A DNA stretch of 64,000 bases from Bifidobacterium jacchi (GTDB lineage Bacteria; Actinomycetota; Actinomycetes; Actinomycetales; Bifidobacteriaceae). Location of the stretch: positions 1 to 64,000 of the forward strand of contig NZ_RQSP01000012.1 in assembly GCF_009078285.1 (NCBI RefSeq), given 5' to 3'. The notes beneath the pieces were generated by a model that saw nothing but the letters and a program-made list of their open reading frames with translations, did no database searches and was not told where the DNA came from. Made by a program: the position numbers and the translations under genes. Below, piece by piece: positions 42,994 to 52,388 of this stretch. Every line of letters starts with the position of its first letter. The first letter of the stretch is position 1.

Positions 42994-44897
42994 TTCTCAT
43001 CAAACTGTGGTATCGGTTCACCGGACTGCTGCTGAAGGCGCTGTACCGCGTCGTGTATGGTCGGCGTATGCGCTGGGGGAGTGCACTGCATCTGCGCAAG
43101 GGCTTCCAGGCCACCTGCGACGGCGACGGCCGCATTGTGATCGGCAGCAACGTGTTCTTCAACAACGGCTGCGGGTTGCACGCGCGCAAGCTGATCGAGA
43201 TCGGCGACGGCACGCTGTTCGGCGAGAACGTGCACGTCTACGATCACAACCATCGCTTCGCCGACCCCACGGTGTCGATCAAGGAACAGGGGTATTCCGA
43301 AGCGCCGGTGCACATCGGCAGCCACTGCTGGATCGGCTCGAATGCGACCATTCTCAAAGGCACGACGATCGGCGACAACAGCGTGATCGGTGCCGGATGC
43401 GTGATCAGCGGCGACATACCAGCCGACACCGTGGTCCGCGCGACCACCGACCTCACCTTCACGCCCATTCGTCGCCCCGGCGCGGATGCACCGACTCTGG
43501 CCCCGGCCGCATCCGTCGAGAACACGGCCGCGCAGCACACGAGTGAGTCAGCCTCCTCTGCACCTTCCGCCGAGGTTGCCGCGCGACGCGCGGGTGCGTC
43601 CGTCTCGGCCCCCTCTGATGAGGGGGCTGTCGCGCAACGCGCGGCTGGGGGAGAGACCGCGCGCCCCACTCCCGTCCGCGTCCTCGTGCTCGACACGGTC
43701 ATGGACCGCGGCGGCGCCGAAACCATGATGATGAACTATCTGCGTCACATGGACCGCACCAAGGTCACCTACGACTTCCTCGTCAACCGCGAGTACCGCG
43801 CCGCCTACGAGGATGAGATCGAATCCCTCGGCGGTCGCATCTACCGCATGTGCCCGATGTACCCGCAGTATTTCAGTCGCTACAAGAAGGAGATCCGCGC
43901 GTTCCTCACCGCACACCCGGAGTATCGCATCATCCACTCCAATCTGGAGGAGCGCAGCTATTTCGGATTGCGCGAAGCCTACAAGCTCGGCGTGCCCGTG
44001 CGCATCGCCCACGCGCACAACCGTCCGGTCGGATTCAACCTCAAATCCATCTTCCGCGAATACTTCCGCATGCGTCTGCCCAAATACGTCACGCACATGT
44101 TCGCATGCGGCGAGGAGGCCGGCGACTGGCTGTTCGGCAAAAAGAACCGCGCCAAGGTCATCCAGCAGCGCAACGCCATCGATACGGCGCAATACCGCTT
44201 CGACCCCGCGATCCGCGCCGATGTGCGCGCCGAAGTGGGCACGGCGGCCGACACGTTCGTGCTCGGTCATGTCGGCCGCTTCTTCCCGCAGAAGAACCAC
44301 GAGTTCCTCATCGACGTCTTCGCCGCATTGCACAAGGCGCGTCCGAACAGCGAACTGTGGCTGGTCGGCGGCGGCGAGCTGAACGACGAGCTCAAGAACC
44401 ACATCCGCGCCAAGGTCGATTCCCTCGGATTGAGCGGATCGGTGCGATTCCTCGGCGTGCGCTCCGACGTGAACCGTCTGCTGCAGGGCATGGATGCGTT
44501 CGTGCTGCCCAGCCTGTTCGAGGGACTGCCGGTGACGATGATCGAGGCGCAGTCCTCCGGTCTTCCGTGCACGATCTCCGACCGTGTACCCGTGCAGTGC
44601 GATGTGACCGGCAACGTGCAGGTCGTGCCGCTCGCCGCAAGCCCCGACGAATGGGCGCGGCGCATTCTCGATCAGGCCGCCCATCCGAAGATCACGGATC
44701 GCGCGCAGGGGCCGGCACTGGTCACCAAGGCCGGCTTCGACATCGTGAAGAACGCGGCGTGGCTGCAGAGCTTCTATCTCGACGCCCTCGCCAAGGCGGA
44801 GCGCGGCGCTAAAGCGAACGGCGGCAGCGCCAACGTGAACCGCGGTGCCAGCAGCGCCTCCACCACTTCCGACTCCGCCACATCGGGGAGGCGCTGA
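42990..44897 (+). CDS. Acyltransferase fused to GT4 glycosyltransferase
   Basis: 635-residue fusion. Residues about 40-150 are a left-handed beta-helix acetyltransferase: hexapeptide repeats, YDHNHRF with the catalytic His, and GSHCWIGSNATILKG. Residues about 229-600 are a GT-B glycosyltransferase (MDRGGAETMMMNYL, GRFFPQKNH, SLFEGLPVTMIEAQSSG). The 65-residue Ala/Ser/Glu-rich linker contains at about 43607-43656 a GC-rich hairpin sequence (CCCCTCTGATGAGGGG) like the dispersed repeat at 1550, which may have joined two genes in frame. The start overlaps the previous stop. Confidence 0.85.
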   Translation: MILIKLWYRFTGLLLKALYRVVYGRRMRWGSALHLRKGFQATCDGDGRIVIGSNVFFNNGCGLHARKLIEIGDGTLFGENVHVYDHNHRFADPTVSIKEQGYSEAPVHIGSHCWIGSNATILKGTTIGDNSVIGAGCVISGDIPADTVVRATTDLTFTPIRRPGADAPTLAPAASVENTAAQHTSESASSAPSAEVAARRAGASVSAPSDEGAVAQRAAGGETARPTPVRVLVLDTVMDRGGAETMMMNYLRHMDRTKVTYDFLVNREYRAAYEDEIESLGGRIYRMCPMYPQYFSRYKKEIRAFLTAHPEYRIIHSNLEERSYFGLREAYKLGVPVRIAHAHNRPVGFNLKSIFREYFRMRLPKYVTHMFACGEEAGDWLFGKKNRAKVIQQRNAIDTAQYRFDPAIRADVRAEVGTAADTFVLGHVGRFFPQKNHEFLIDVFAALHKARPNSELWLVGGGELNDELKNHIRAKVDSLGLSGSVRFLGVRSDVNRLLQGMDAFVLPSLFEGLPVTMIEAQSSGLPCTISDRVPVQCDVTGNVQVVPLAASPDEWARRILDQAAHPKITDRAQGPALVTKAGFDIVKNAAWLQSFYLDALAKAERGAKANGGSANVNRGASSASTTSDSATSGRR

Positions 44898-44899
44898 CG

Positions 44900-46093
44900 A
44901 TGGCCGCCTCCTCGATGTACACCCGCTATCACCGCTCCACCATGAGTCGCAAAGGCCGGCGCAAGCTGGGCATGATGCTGGAGATGCGCAACAAGAACAA
45001 CCTGCTTCTGATGATCTTTCCGGTGCTGCTGGTCGCCAAGATCATCGTGGCCAAGGTGCTGCCCGACAAGTATTTCTTCGACAACAACCGCATTCTGGCG
45101 ATGGCGTTGGGAACGGCCGGAGACAGGGCGTGGGGCGGCACGTATGACACCGCTGCGAATCTGTTCCGCACGATCAACGTGATGCATCTTGAGACGATGC
45201 TGCAATGGTCGATCTGCCTTGGCGTGCTGTTCACGTTCCTGATTTCGGTGATGATCGCGCACGCCGATGCGCCTGACCTGTTGCAGACGCTGTTCATCCT
45301 GGCCACGGTGGGTCTGCTCAACATTTATATCTTCACCATCGGCAAGGATATCATCCAGTTCGTCTTCTTCTTCGCCGTCTATCTGGTGCTGATCTCGCCG
45401 ATTCGCAGGTCGTGGGTCAAGTTGCTGCTGTGCGCCGCCATTCTGTATTACGAAAGCAAGATGTTCCGCGAGTATTACGCTCTGATCGCGGCGCTGGTGC
45501 TCGCCGTGTATGTGGTGATGACGTTCTTCCGGCGCAAGAAGCGCATCAACGGCATCGATGTGGCCGCTATCGTTGTGGTGTTGTTTGCGATCGTCTATGC
45601 GGCGATGGTCGCAGCCAGCATCATCATGCCGGGGGAGTACAAGACGATTCTCGATCTGCGTGCCGGCTACGACAAGTCGTTCAGTGACAACGGCATCACC
45701 GCCACGCTGATTCTCAACCGGATTCCCGGCGACGGACTGCCGATCTTCATGCTCAACTACGTCATCAACGTGTTCCGCATGATGATTCCGATCGAGCTTG
45801 CCCTGCGTGGCGCCTACTATCTGCCGTTCTTCGCTTTCCAGTGCATGGTGACCGCATACGTGGTCAATCTGATTCGTCAGATCAACCGCATCGATGACCC
45901 GATGCTGTACATCGCCTTGTACGTGTACATCGGATACGCGCTGGCATCGGTGCTGTTCGAGCCGGACTTCGGCTCGTGGACCAGGCACGAGGCGGCCACG
46001 TTCCCGGTGCTTATGCTGCTGGTGCTCAACCGCTACCAGCGCGTGCCGATCACCGAGGAGGAACGCATGCTCTTCGCGAGGCCTACGCTATAG
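44900..46093 (+). CDS. Wzy-like EPS polymerase, membrane protein
   Basis: 397-residue protein with about nine to ten hydrophobic spans and a larger extracellular loop before the last spans. It begins 2 bases after the previous stop. Polymerases have little sequence conservation; the call rests on membrane topology, length and position among glycosyltransferase genes. It is the only polymerase candidate in the window. It ends 14 bases from the convergent ATPase gene. Confidence 0.65.
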   Translation: MAASSMYTRYHRSTMSRKGRRKLGMMLEMRNKNNLLLMIFPVLLVAKIIVAKVLPDKYFFDNNRILAMALGTAGDRAWGGTYDTAANLFRTINVMHLETMLQWSICLGVLFTFLISVMIAHADAPDLLQTLFILATVGLLNIYIFTIGKDIIQFVFFFAVYLVLISPIRRSWVKLLLCAAILYYESKMFREYYALIAALVLAVYVVMTFFRRKKRINGIDVAAIVVVLFAIVYAAMVAASIIMPGEYKTILDLRAGYDKSFSDNGITATLILNRIPGDGLPIFMLNYVINVFRMMIPIELALRGAYYLPFFAFQCMVTAYVVNLIRQINRIDDPMLYIALYVYIGYALASVLFEPDFGSWTRHEAATFPVLMLLVLNRYQRVPITEEERMLFARPTL

Positions 46094-46107
46094 CGACAGC
46101 ATGCCGT

Positions 46108-47391
46108 TTACGGTGCCAATGTGGCCAAAGGCACGACCAGAACTCCGTCGTTTCGCCGATATGCAGCCGGTGTAGCGGTCAAAACCATCAGAAACGACGG
46201 CGCTCCCTCATGGTCTTGATCAATGCGATCAGCCAATTTCCGTAAATGAGTCGAAGCGAGATCGACCTGTTTTTCTCCCATCTTCACTTCGATCAGCGCC
46301 CATCGGCCGTCATGCAATACGATCACAGCATCAGCTTCAAGACCGGTCTTGTCCCGATAATGAAACACCTCACCGTTGAGAGCGCTGGCATATACCCTCA
46401 AGTCGTGGATACACATGGATTCGAACAGTAATCCGAAGGTCTCAAAGTCGTTCAACAGCTTATCCGGGGTGGCGCGCATGATAGCGCAGGCAATCGATGG
46501 GTCGCTGAAATGGCGGGTCGGGCTGGTCCTTACCGCAGTTTTGGAACGTAGTCGAGGATTCCATGCGGGAAGATCCTCGATGACGCACGCTCGAGTTAGT
46601 GCGTCCAAGTAGTCGGACAATGTGTTCTCCGAAGGCGGTTCGCCTTGCATATCGGCGGCAATGGTGGCTTGAGATGCCTGTGATGAGATATTACGTGCGT
46701 AGGAACGCATGATCAGCCGCATCCAGGTTTTGTTACGGGTCATTCCATCGATCCGGCTGATATCGGAATCAAGTAGCTCCTCAACGTAATTCACAGCCAT
46801 TTGCAACGCTGAATCAGTGTCAGGTTCGATCACGGCTTCAGGCCAGCCGCCGCGACATAGTGCAAATGCGGTATCCTCAATATCAAAATCGGCAAAACCG
46901 TCGATGTCGCTAAAGCCGTCAAATAGGTGTTCGAGCGATACTGCACCGGTCGATTCCTGAGATTCGTACAGCGACATGGTTCTCATGGTTAATCGTGCGA
47001 TTCTCCCCACACCGGAGTGGGCTGGCTCCTGTTGCGGAGTCGCTGAACCCGTGAGGATGAACCGCCCGCGTCCATGACCTCGATCGATGGCGAATCGAAC
47101 GGCATCCCACAGCTGTGGAGCCATCTGCCATTCATCAATAAGGCGAGGCTCTTTACCTTGCAGGATAAGAGAAGGCTTCGTGTCGGCCAAAGCCATCAGG
47201 GTGGCACTTCGATCCGGGTCCTGCATGTAGACCTGACTCGCGGCTTGGCGCTCTGCCGTTGCGGTTTTGCCGCACCATTTCGGCCCTTTGATTTGAACTG
47301 CGCCAGAGGTCTTCAATGCCTTGGATAGCAGCCCGTCCGCGATACGAGGGAGATATTCTCCAATTCGATGAATGTGGTTCTTCTTCGGCAT
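46108..47391 (-). CDS. AAA ATPase with DUF4143 nuclease-like C-terminus (1)
   Basis: 427-residue protein. Walker A GPKWCGKTA (36-44), Walker B-like PRLIDEWQMAP and ILTGSATP form the ATPase; the end (LEADAVIVLHDGRWALIEVK) has the PD-(D/E)XK layout of DUF4143. Cellular role unknown. It is transcribed against the EPS genes and appears inserted in the cluster. Three tandem 23-bp repeats (47438-47506) lie 47-115 bases before its start and may be its operator. Confidence 0.85.
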   Translation of the reverse strand: MPKKNHIHRIGEYLPRIADGLLSKALKTSGAVQIKGPKWCGKTATAERQAASQVYMQDPDRSATLMALADTKPSLILQGKEPRLIDEWQMAPQLWDAVRFAIDRGHGRGRFILTGSATPQQEPAHSGVGRIARLTMRTMSLYESQESTGAVSLEHLFDGFSDIDGFADFDIEDTAFALCRGGWPEAVIEPDTDSALQMAVNYVEELLDSDISRIDGMTRNKTWMRLIMRSYARNISSQASQATIAADMQGEPPSENTLSDYLDALTRACVIEDLPAWNPRLRSKTAVRTSPTRHFSDPSIACAIMRATPDKLLNDFETFGLLFESMCIHDLRVYASALNGEVFHYRDKTGLEADAVIVLHDGRWALIEVKMGEKQVDLASTHLRKLADRIDQDHEGAPSFLMVLTATPAAYRRNDGVLVVPLATLAP

Positions 47392-47437
47392 GAGGTTCTT
47401 CCTTGTGGGTATTTAGCATAAGACTCATCACATTGTA

Positions 47438-47506
47438 TTGAGGAAGTTGGACTGTTTTGGTTGAGGAAGTTGGACCGTTTTGATTGAGGAAGTTGGACTG
47501 TCTATG
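47438..47506 (-). promoter_or_regulatory. Three tandem 23-bp repeats upstream of AAA ATPase (1)
   Basis: TTGAGGAAGTTGGACYGTTT units follow each other without gaps at 47438, 47461 and 47484; the third diverges at its end. They sit upstream of the ATPase start at 47391 and also before the plus-strand gene at 47686. Iteron-like arrangement; operator role inferred. Confidence 0.8.
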
Positions 47507-47685
47507 AGTGTAGGTGGCTACCAAAAGGTCTGCCGCGTCGTCACCGACGGACTGCAATCAGGTATGGCATGCTGACAAGGCGCGCTTTGGAAAGCCAGCA
47601 GGTATGATCAAAGGCGGAATAGTGAAAGACAGGTATTCAACGCGTATGTTGAACCAAGCGGACCGTATGTTCAGGAGGTAGGGTC

Positions 47686-48792
47686 ATGGTAGGTCGAGTG
47701 CATGTCGCCTTCTTCTCCGGTGACATCACACGTTCCGGCGGCACGGAGAACGTCTCCGTCATGCTTGCCAACGCCCTCGCAGAGGATGGGGCGTACGCGA
47801 TCTCCTTCGTCAGCCTCTTCGAGGCCAATCCCACTCCATTCTTTCCGATCGACTCGTCCATCAGTCGCTTCGCGCTCTATCCGAAGCCCACGCACGGCAT
47901 CCAGCACTATTTCGACACGGTCCGTCGGCTCAGGCGCATCGTCAGGCAGCAGCATGTCGACATTCTCATCGACATCGACGGCATCCTCGACATGTATGCG
48001 CTGCCGCTGAAACGCTCCACCGGCGTCAAAGTCATCTCCTGGGAGCATTTCAACTATCATCAGAATCCAGGCGTGCCCTATCGCAAACTCACCCGCCGCT
48101 GGGCGGCGCGCAAAGCCGATGCCATCGTCACGCTCACCGAAGCCGACCGGAATCTCTACAACGACAACGTGCATCCGAAATGCCCAGTCATCGCCATCGC
48201 CAACCCGATGCAGCCGGTCACGCCGCAACCGGTCTACCAAACCGATTCCCATATCATCATCAGCTCCGGCCGACTCACCTACCAAAAGGGCTTCGACATG
48301 CTGGTGGAGGTGGCCGCGCAGGTGCTGCCCAGGCATCCCGACTGGCAGTGGCTCATCCTCGGCGAAGGCGAGGATCGGCCCGCATTGGAGCGAAAGATCG
48401 CACAGGCCGGCATCGCCGGTCAGCTCATCCTCAAGGGCCGCGTCGAGAACATGGCAGACTACTATCGCAATGCCGCTATGTTCGTGCTCACCTCCCGTTT
48501 CGAGGGACTGCCGATGGTGCTGCTCGAAGCGAAGGCCAACGGGCTACCGATCGTCAGCTTCGACTGCGAGACCGGGCCGGCCGACATCGTGCGCGACGGC
48601 GTGAACGGCGATCTGGTGCCGGAAGGCGACATCGACACGATGGCGGAACGCGTCAACCGGCTCATCGACGTGCCGAATCAGCGCGAACTCTATGCGCGGC
48701 ACGCCTTGGACGGCGCGGAGAAGTTCTCGATGACCCGTATAATCATCCAATGGCACGATCTGCTGCTCCGAGTGGTACAGGAGGCGAATTGA
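47686..48792 (+). CDS. GT4-type glycosyltransferase
   Basis: 368-residue GT-B enzyme. FFSGDITRSGGTENVSVML at the acceptor domain, SSGRLTYQKGFDML, LILGEGEDRPALE and SRFEGLPMVLLEAKANGLPI in the donor domain are clear. AGGAGG lies nine bases before ATG 47686. It restarts the EPS operon after the opposing ATPase. The stop lies within the AGGAGGCGAATTGA junction with the next gene, implying coupled translation. Confidence 0.9.
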   Translation: MVGRVHVAFFSGDITRSGGTENVSVMLANALAEDGAYAISFVSLFEANPTPFFPIDSSISRFALYPKPTHGIQHYFDTVRRLRRIVRQQHVDILIDIDGILDMYALPLKRSTGVKVISWEHFNYHQNPGVPYRKLTRRWAARKADAIVTLTEADRNLYNDNVHPKCPVIAIANPMQPVTPQPVYQTDSHIIISSGRLTYQKGFDMLVEVAAQVLPRHPDWQWLILGEGEDRPALERKIAQAGIAGQLILKGRVENMADYYRNAAMFVLTSRFEGLPMVLLEAKANGLPIVSFDCETGPADIVRDGVNGDLVPEGDIDTMAERVNRLIDVPNQRELYARHALDGAEKFSMTRIIIQWHDLLLRVVQEAN

Positions 48793-48797
48793 CGGAC

Positions 48798-50051
48798 ATG
48801 GCTGCGCATGCACGACGGGTGGTCTCCGGTGTCGCGAATCACAGCAATGGCGGTGAGCGCGTCAGCACTGCTATGCCCGTCAGCGCCGCAAAACGAGACG
48901 GTGTCAGACGCGGCAGAAGAGTGCGGCATAGAAAAACCCGAAACTCCAGCATTGAGCTGCTGCGCATCATTGCCATGCTCATGATCACAGCCCACCATTA
49001 TCTGCTCGGCAGCGACATCTACCTCATGACCCAGCCGTTCGGTATCAGCAAAGTACTTCTGGAGACTTTTCTATATTCGGGCGGGAAAATCGGAGTAGTG
49101 GTGTTTTTCGCCATCTCCGCTTGGTATTTGTCCGAACACAGCACCATCCGCAGCTCGCTGCGACGCGTATGGATACTGGAACGTGAACTCCTGTTCTGGG
49201 GGGTGACGTGTCTGACTGTTGGCGTGGTGTTGGTGCCGCACGATGTCACTGCCACCGTGATCATCAAATCCGTTTTCCCGTTGTTGTCCGATTCCTGGTG
49301 GTATGCCACTGCGTATTGCGTTTTCCTACTGATGCTCCCGTGCCTTGCGCCTGCCCTGCGCATGTTGGGGCGTCAACGTCACGCTTATCTGGCGGTGACG
49401 ATGTTCCTGCTGTGGACTGTGCTGCAAGGATTCGTCCCGGTGTTCGCGGTGGGGCTTCATGGCGGTGATTTCCTCAGTTTCGTTTATCTGTACATATTGA
49501 TGACCTATTATCGCTGGTATATGAGGCCGATGTCGGTGCGGAACGCCTGGATTATGCTGGTTGCCGGGTACGTTCTGATCCTCTGCAGTGTGGTCGCCGG
49601 GGGACTGATATACCACTACACCGGCAACATGGCTAAGATTCAAACGGTGTTGCTGAGTACTGAATACAAGTTGCCGACCATGATGGTTGGTTTTGCGCTG
49701 TTTGTGCTCTTCATCAATAACGAGTTCTATAGCCGTACCATCAATTTCATAGCCACATCGGCGTTTTCGGTATATCTCATCACCGACCATCCGATTATCT
49801 ATAAGTACATCTGGCATGGTATGCTCAGTCTGAGCAGATTCTACGATTCTCCGTTCGTCGTGTTCATCGTCATCGGCGTCGTTATTGCGTTCTATGGCGT
49901 ATGTTTGGTATTGGATCATATTCGTCTCGGATTGTTCCGCGTGACTGTGGACCGACATCGCGGCCGCTGGTTCGACCGGCTGTGGGATCATGCCACCGCG
50001 TCACGGATCGGCCAATCCGTTCAACATGATGGGGTTGCAAAGAATGGGTGA
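48798..50051 (+). CDS. Acyltransferase family 3 membrane protein (1)
   Basis: 417-residue protein with about ten spans. After a basic tail, SSIELLRIIAMLMITAHHYL holds the conserved His of acyltransferase 3 proteins, which add acetyl or similar groups to surface glycans. ATG 48798 is used; TTG 48789, with a closer AGGAGG, is a real alternative and would add three residues. It overlaps the next gene by 8 bases. Confidence 0.85.
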   Translation: MAAHARRVVSGVANHSNGGERVSTAMPVSAAKRDGVRRGRRVRHRKTRNSSIELLRIIAMLMITAHHYLLGSDIYLMTQPFGISKVLLETFLYSGGKIGVVVFFAISAWYLSEHSTIRSSLRRVWILERELLFWGVTCLTVGVVLVPHDVTATVIIKSVFPLLSDSWWYATAYCVFLLMLPCLAPALRMLGRQRHAYLAVTMFLLWTVLQGFVPVFAVGLHGGDFLSFVYLYILMTYYRWYMRPMSVRNAWIMLVAGYVLILCSVVAGGLIYHYTGNMAKIQTVLLSTEYKLPTMMVGFALFVLFINNEFYSRTINFIATSAFSVYLITDHPIIYKYIWHGMLSLSRFYDSPFVVFIVIGVVIAFYGVCLVLDHIRLGLFRVTVDRHRGRWFDRLWDHATASRIGQSVQHDGVAKNG

Positions 50052-51219
50052 CAATAATCGTAAGCGGGTGCGCAATTCGAATGTGGAGGCGTTGCGCTTG
50101 ATGGCGATGCTTCTGGTGGTGTTCAACCATTTCCTATGGAACGTTGATGCCATTCTTGACGGAAGTCAGGGAGCTGATCGCTATGCGTTGCTGAACGCCT
50201 TGGGAATTCTTCAGAATTTCGGCGGTGTCGGCGATGACCTGTTCTTTGGGATCAGCGCTTGGTTCCTGTGCGCGGAGAACATTTCGTTGAAGCGGGATCT
50301 TAAACGCACATGGGTGTTGGAACGCCAGTTGTTGTTCTACTCCATTGTGCTCTTCGTCATATCGACGGGCATATGGCTTCGATTCGGCATCGGGGACTTC
50401 AGCTGGAAGACTGTGGCGGTCGATGGCGTGACTTCATTGTTCCCCATCGTTACCGTGCGCTGGTGGTATCCCACGAGTTACGTGGTGTTCCTGTTGTTCC
50501 ATTCATGGGTCGATTCGGCTTTGCGCGCGTTTGGCCGCAGGACGCATCGCAATCTCGCCGTCGCGATGATCATCGCATGGGGAATCGTCCCCTACTACGA
50601 CATCGTAGGCTATTCACCCCTCCTGTTCCTGTATTTGTATACTGTGTTCTCATATGTGCGTTGGTATATGGTGGACAGGATTTCGTCGCCATCCGCTACG
50701 ACCAGAATGATAGTCATTGGCCTGCTTCTTGGCATCGTCTCGAATATCGTGGCACAGTTCCTCTCTCCCAACGCGCCCGTGCTCGCGGTTTGGATGAACA
50801 AGCCGAGGTGCATCCCGTCGCTGCTGATCTCATTGGGCCTGTTGGTCAAAGTCACTCAGGCAAAGCCCCGATATTCGCGTGTCGTTAACATGTTCGCGGG
50901 CTCCACGCTTGCGGTGTATCTCATGATTGGTTCGATGCTCCCCAGATATGCGGCCATGGCATGTGACGCCCTTGGCGCTTCGGGCTGGATGCGTTACGGC
51001 GAGGAGTTCGCTGTTGCTGTGGCGTTCTTCTGCGGGGGAATCCTGATTGATCTTGCGCGGCGGGGACTGTTCGCCGTCACGGTGGATCGTCGGCCCGGCA
51101 TGTGGTTCGAAAAAGTGTGGACCACAGTCGTCCAGCGCGATATATTTGAAGCATGTGTCCGTCGGGTAGATGCGGCATTGACTGGAACTTCGACAAAAAA
51201 CCATTTCAAGAAGGGGTGA
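50044..51219 (+). CDS. Acyltransferase family 3 membrane protein (2)
   Basis: 391-residue relative of the preceding protein, with NSNVEALRLMAMLLVVFNHFL as the conserved opening, about ten spans and a similar end (RRGLFAVTVDRRPGMWFEKV compared with RLGLFRVTVDRHRGRWFDRL). The two are tandem paralogues, probably modifying different positions of the EPS. ATG 50044 overlaps the previous stop. Confidence 0.85.
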   Translation: MGDNNRKRVRNSNVEALRLMAMLLVVFNHFLWNVDAILDGSQGADRYALLNALGILQNFGGVGDDLFFGISAWFLCAENISLKRDLKRTWVLERQLLFYSIVLFVISTGIWLRFGIGDFSWKTVAVDGVTSLFPIVTVRWWYPTSYVVFLLFHSWVDSALRAFGRRTHRNLAVAMIIAWGIVPYYDIVGYSPLLFLYLYTVFSYVRWYMVDRISSPSATTRMIVIGLLLGIVSNIVAQFLSPNAPVLAVWMNKPRCIPSLLISLGLLVKVTQAKPRYSRVVNMFAGSTLAVYLMIGSMLPRYAAMACDALGASGWMRYGEEFAVAVAFFCGGILIDLARRGLFAVTVDRRPGMWFEKVWTTVVQRDIFEACVRRVDAALTGTSTKNHFKKG

Positions 51220-51289
51220 TGGTGGCGATGCGCAGTGGAATGGATGTGGCCGATCACCTGTTCCCCGACACTGGTGATGGTGCGCAATC

Positions 51290-52306
51290 ATGAACGACAA
51301 GATATCGCTGGTCATTCCAGTCTATAACGCCGAATCATCGTTGCGGCGCTGCGTCAGCAGTATCTGCGTTCAGACATACCGGCATCTGGAAATCATCATC
51401 GTAGATGATGGCTCTACCGATGGCACTGCCCGGTTGTGCGAATCCCTGTCTAGGGAGGATTCCCGTGTCAGGGTCATTCATCAACGCAACCAAGGTGTTT
51501 CGGCGGCTCGTAATGCCGGACTGGACATCGCGACGGGGCAATGGATCATGTTCGTCGATGGTGACGATGAGCTGTTGCCTGAGGCATGTGAGACACTGAT
51601 GCGTCAGGTGGGTGGATCCGCCGTTGATGTGGTCCTGTTCGGCTATGAGACGGCGCAGGAGAGCCGGGAACGGGGAATGACGAGTGTGGATCGCTCTATG
51701 CGCGACATGCGCGATCTGAGCCAAGAGCATGCTTTGGATATGATCCTGTCGCCTTCCGGCAACAAAGGGTATGTGTGGGACAAGCTGTTTTCGGCGGCCG
51801 TATTGGGCGGCCCGGGCAATGCGGCACAGGAAACCGCTTTGCGTTTCGATCCGGATATACACTTTTGTGAGGACCTGCTGTTCTGCGTCCAAGCGGTGAT
51901 GCGCGCGAAGCACTTCGGATGCATCGAAGCACCACTATATGTCTATCAGGCCAATCCCGATTCCGCCACACACGCCATATCCTTCAAGACCCTCACGCTG
52001 CGTAGGGCCTTTCAACGGATACTGGGTATTGTGCCGGATGGCAGCAGATCTTTGGCACGGTCGGAATACGCCGTGCTGGCTATGGAATTGTTCTATTGGG
52101 CCTATGAGACGGGCAATGAGGATGAGATACAGGCTAACGGCGCAATAGTCCGGGATAATTGGGCTGCATATCGCAAACACGCGCGGCTGTATTCGCGCAA
52201 GGTCAGGGTGCGTATGACGGGATTGCATTATCTCGGAGGTGTGTGGTGCCGGTCATGGGCTTGGATGAAAAGAAGGCTGCATGGCGTACGCTCAGTGCAT
52301 TCATAG
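51290..52306 (+). CDS. Family 2 glycosyltransferase
   Basis: 338-residue GT-A enzyme: SLVIPVYNAESSLRRCV, IIIVDDGSTDGT, NQGVSAARNAGLD and IMFVDGDDEL are the donor and metal sites. The C-terminal third is basic and likely membrane-associated. It probably adds one sugar to the EPS unit. About 70 bases separate it from the previous gene. Confidence 0.9.
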   Translation: MNDKISLVIPVYNAESSLRRCVSSICVQTYRHLEIIIVDDGSTDGTARLCESLSREDSRVRVIHQRNQGVSAARNAGLDIATGQWIMFVDGDDELLPEACETLMRQVGGSAVDVVLFGYETAQESRERGMTSVDRSMRDMRDLSQEHALDMILSPSGNKGYVWDKLFSAAVLGGPGNAAQETALRFDPDIHFCEDLLFCVQAVMRAKHFGCIEAPLYVYQANPDSATHAISFKTLTLRRAFQRILGIVPDGSRSLARSEYAVLAMELFYWAYETGNEDEIQANGAIVRDNWAAYRKHARLYSRKVRVRMTGLHYLGGVWCRSWAWMKRRLHGVRSVHS

Positions 52307-52388
52307 CGACGGGCATACGGATTCCGGCAGAAAACCATTGGCATGTGTGAAGACGACACGATATGCCGATATGAATGGGGAGCTTTGA

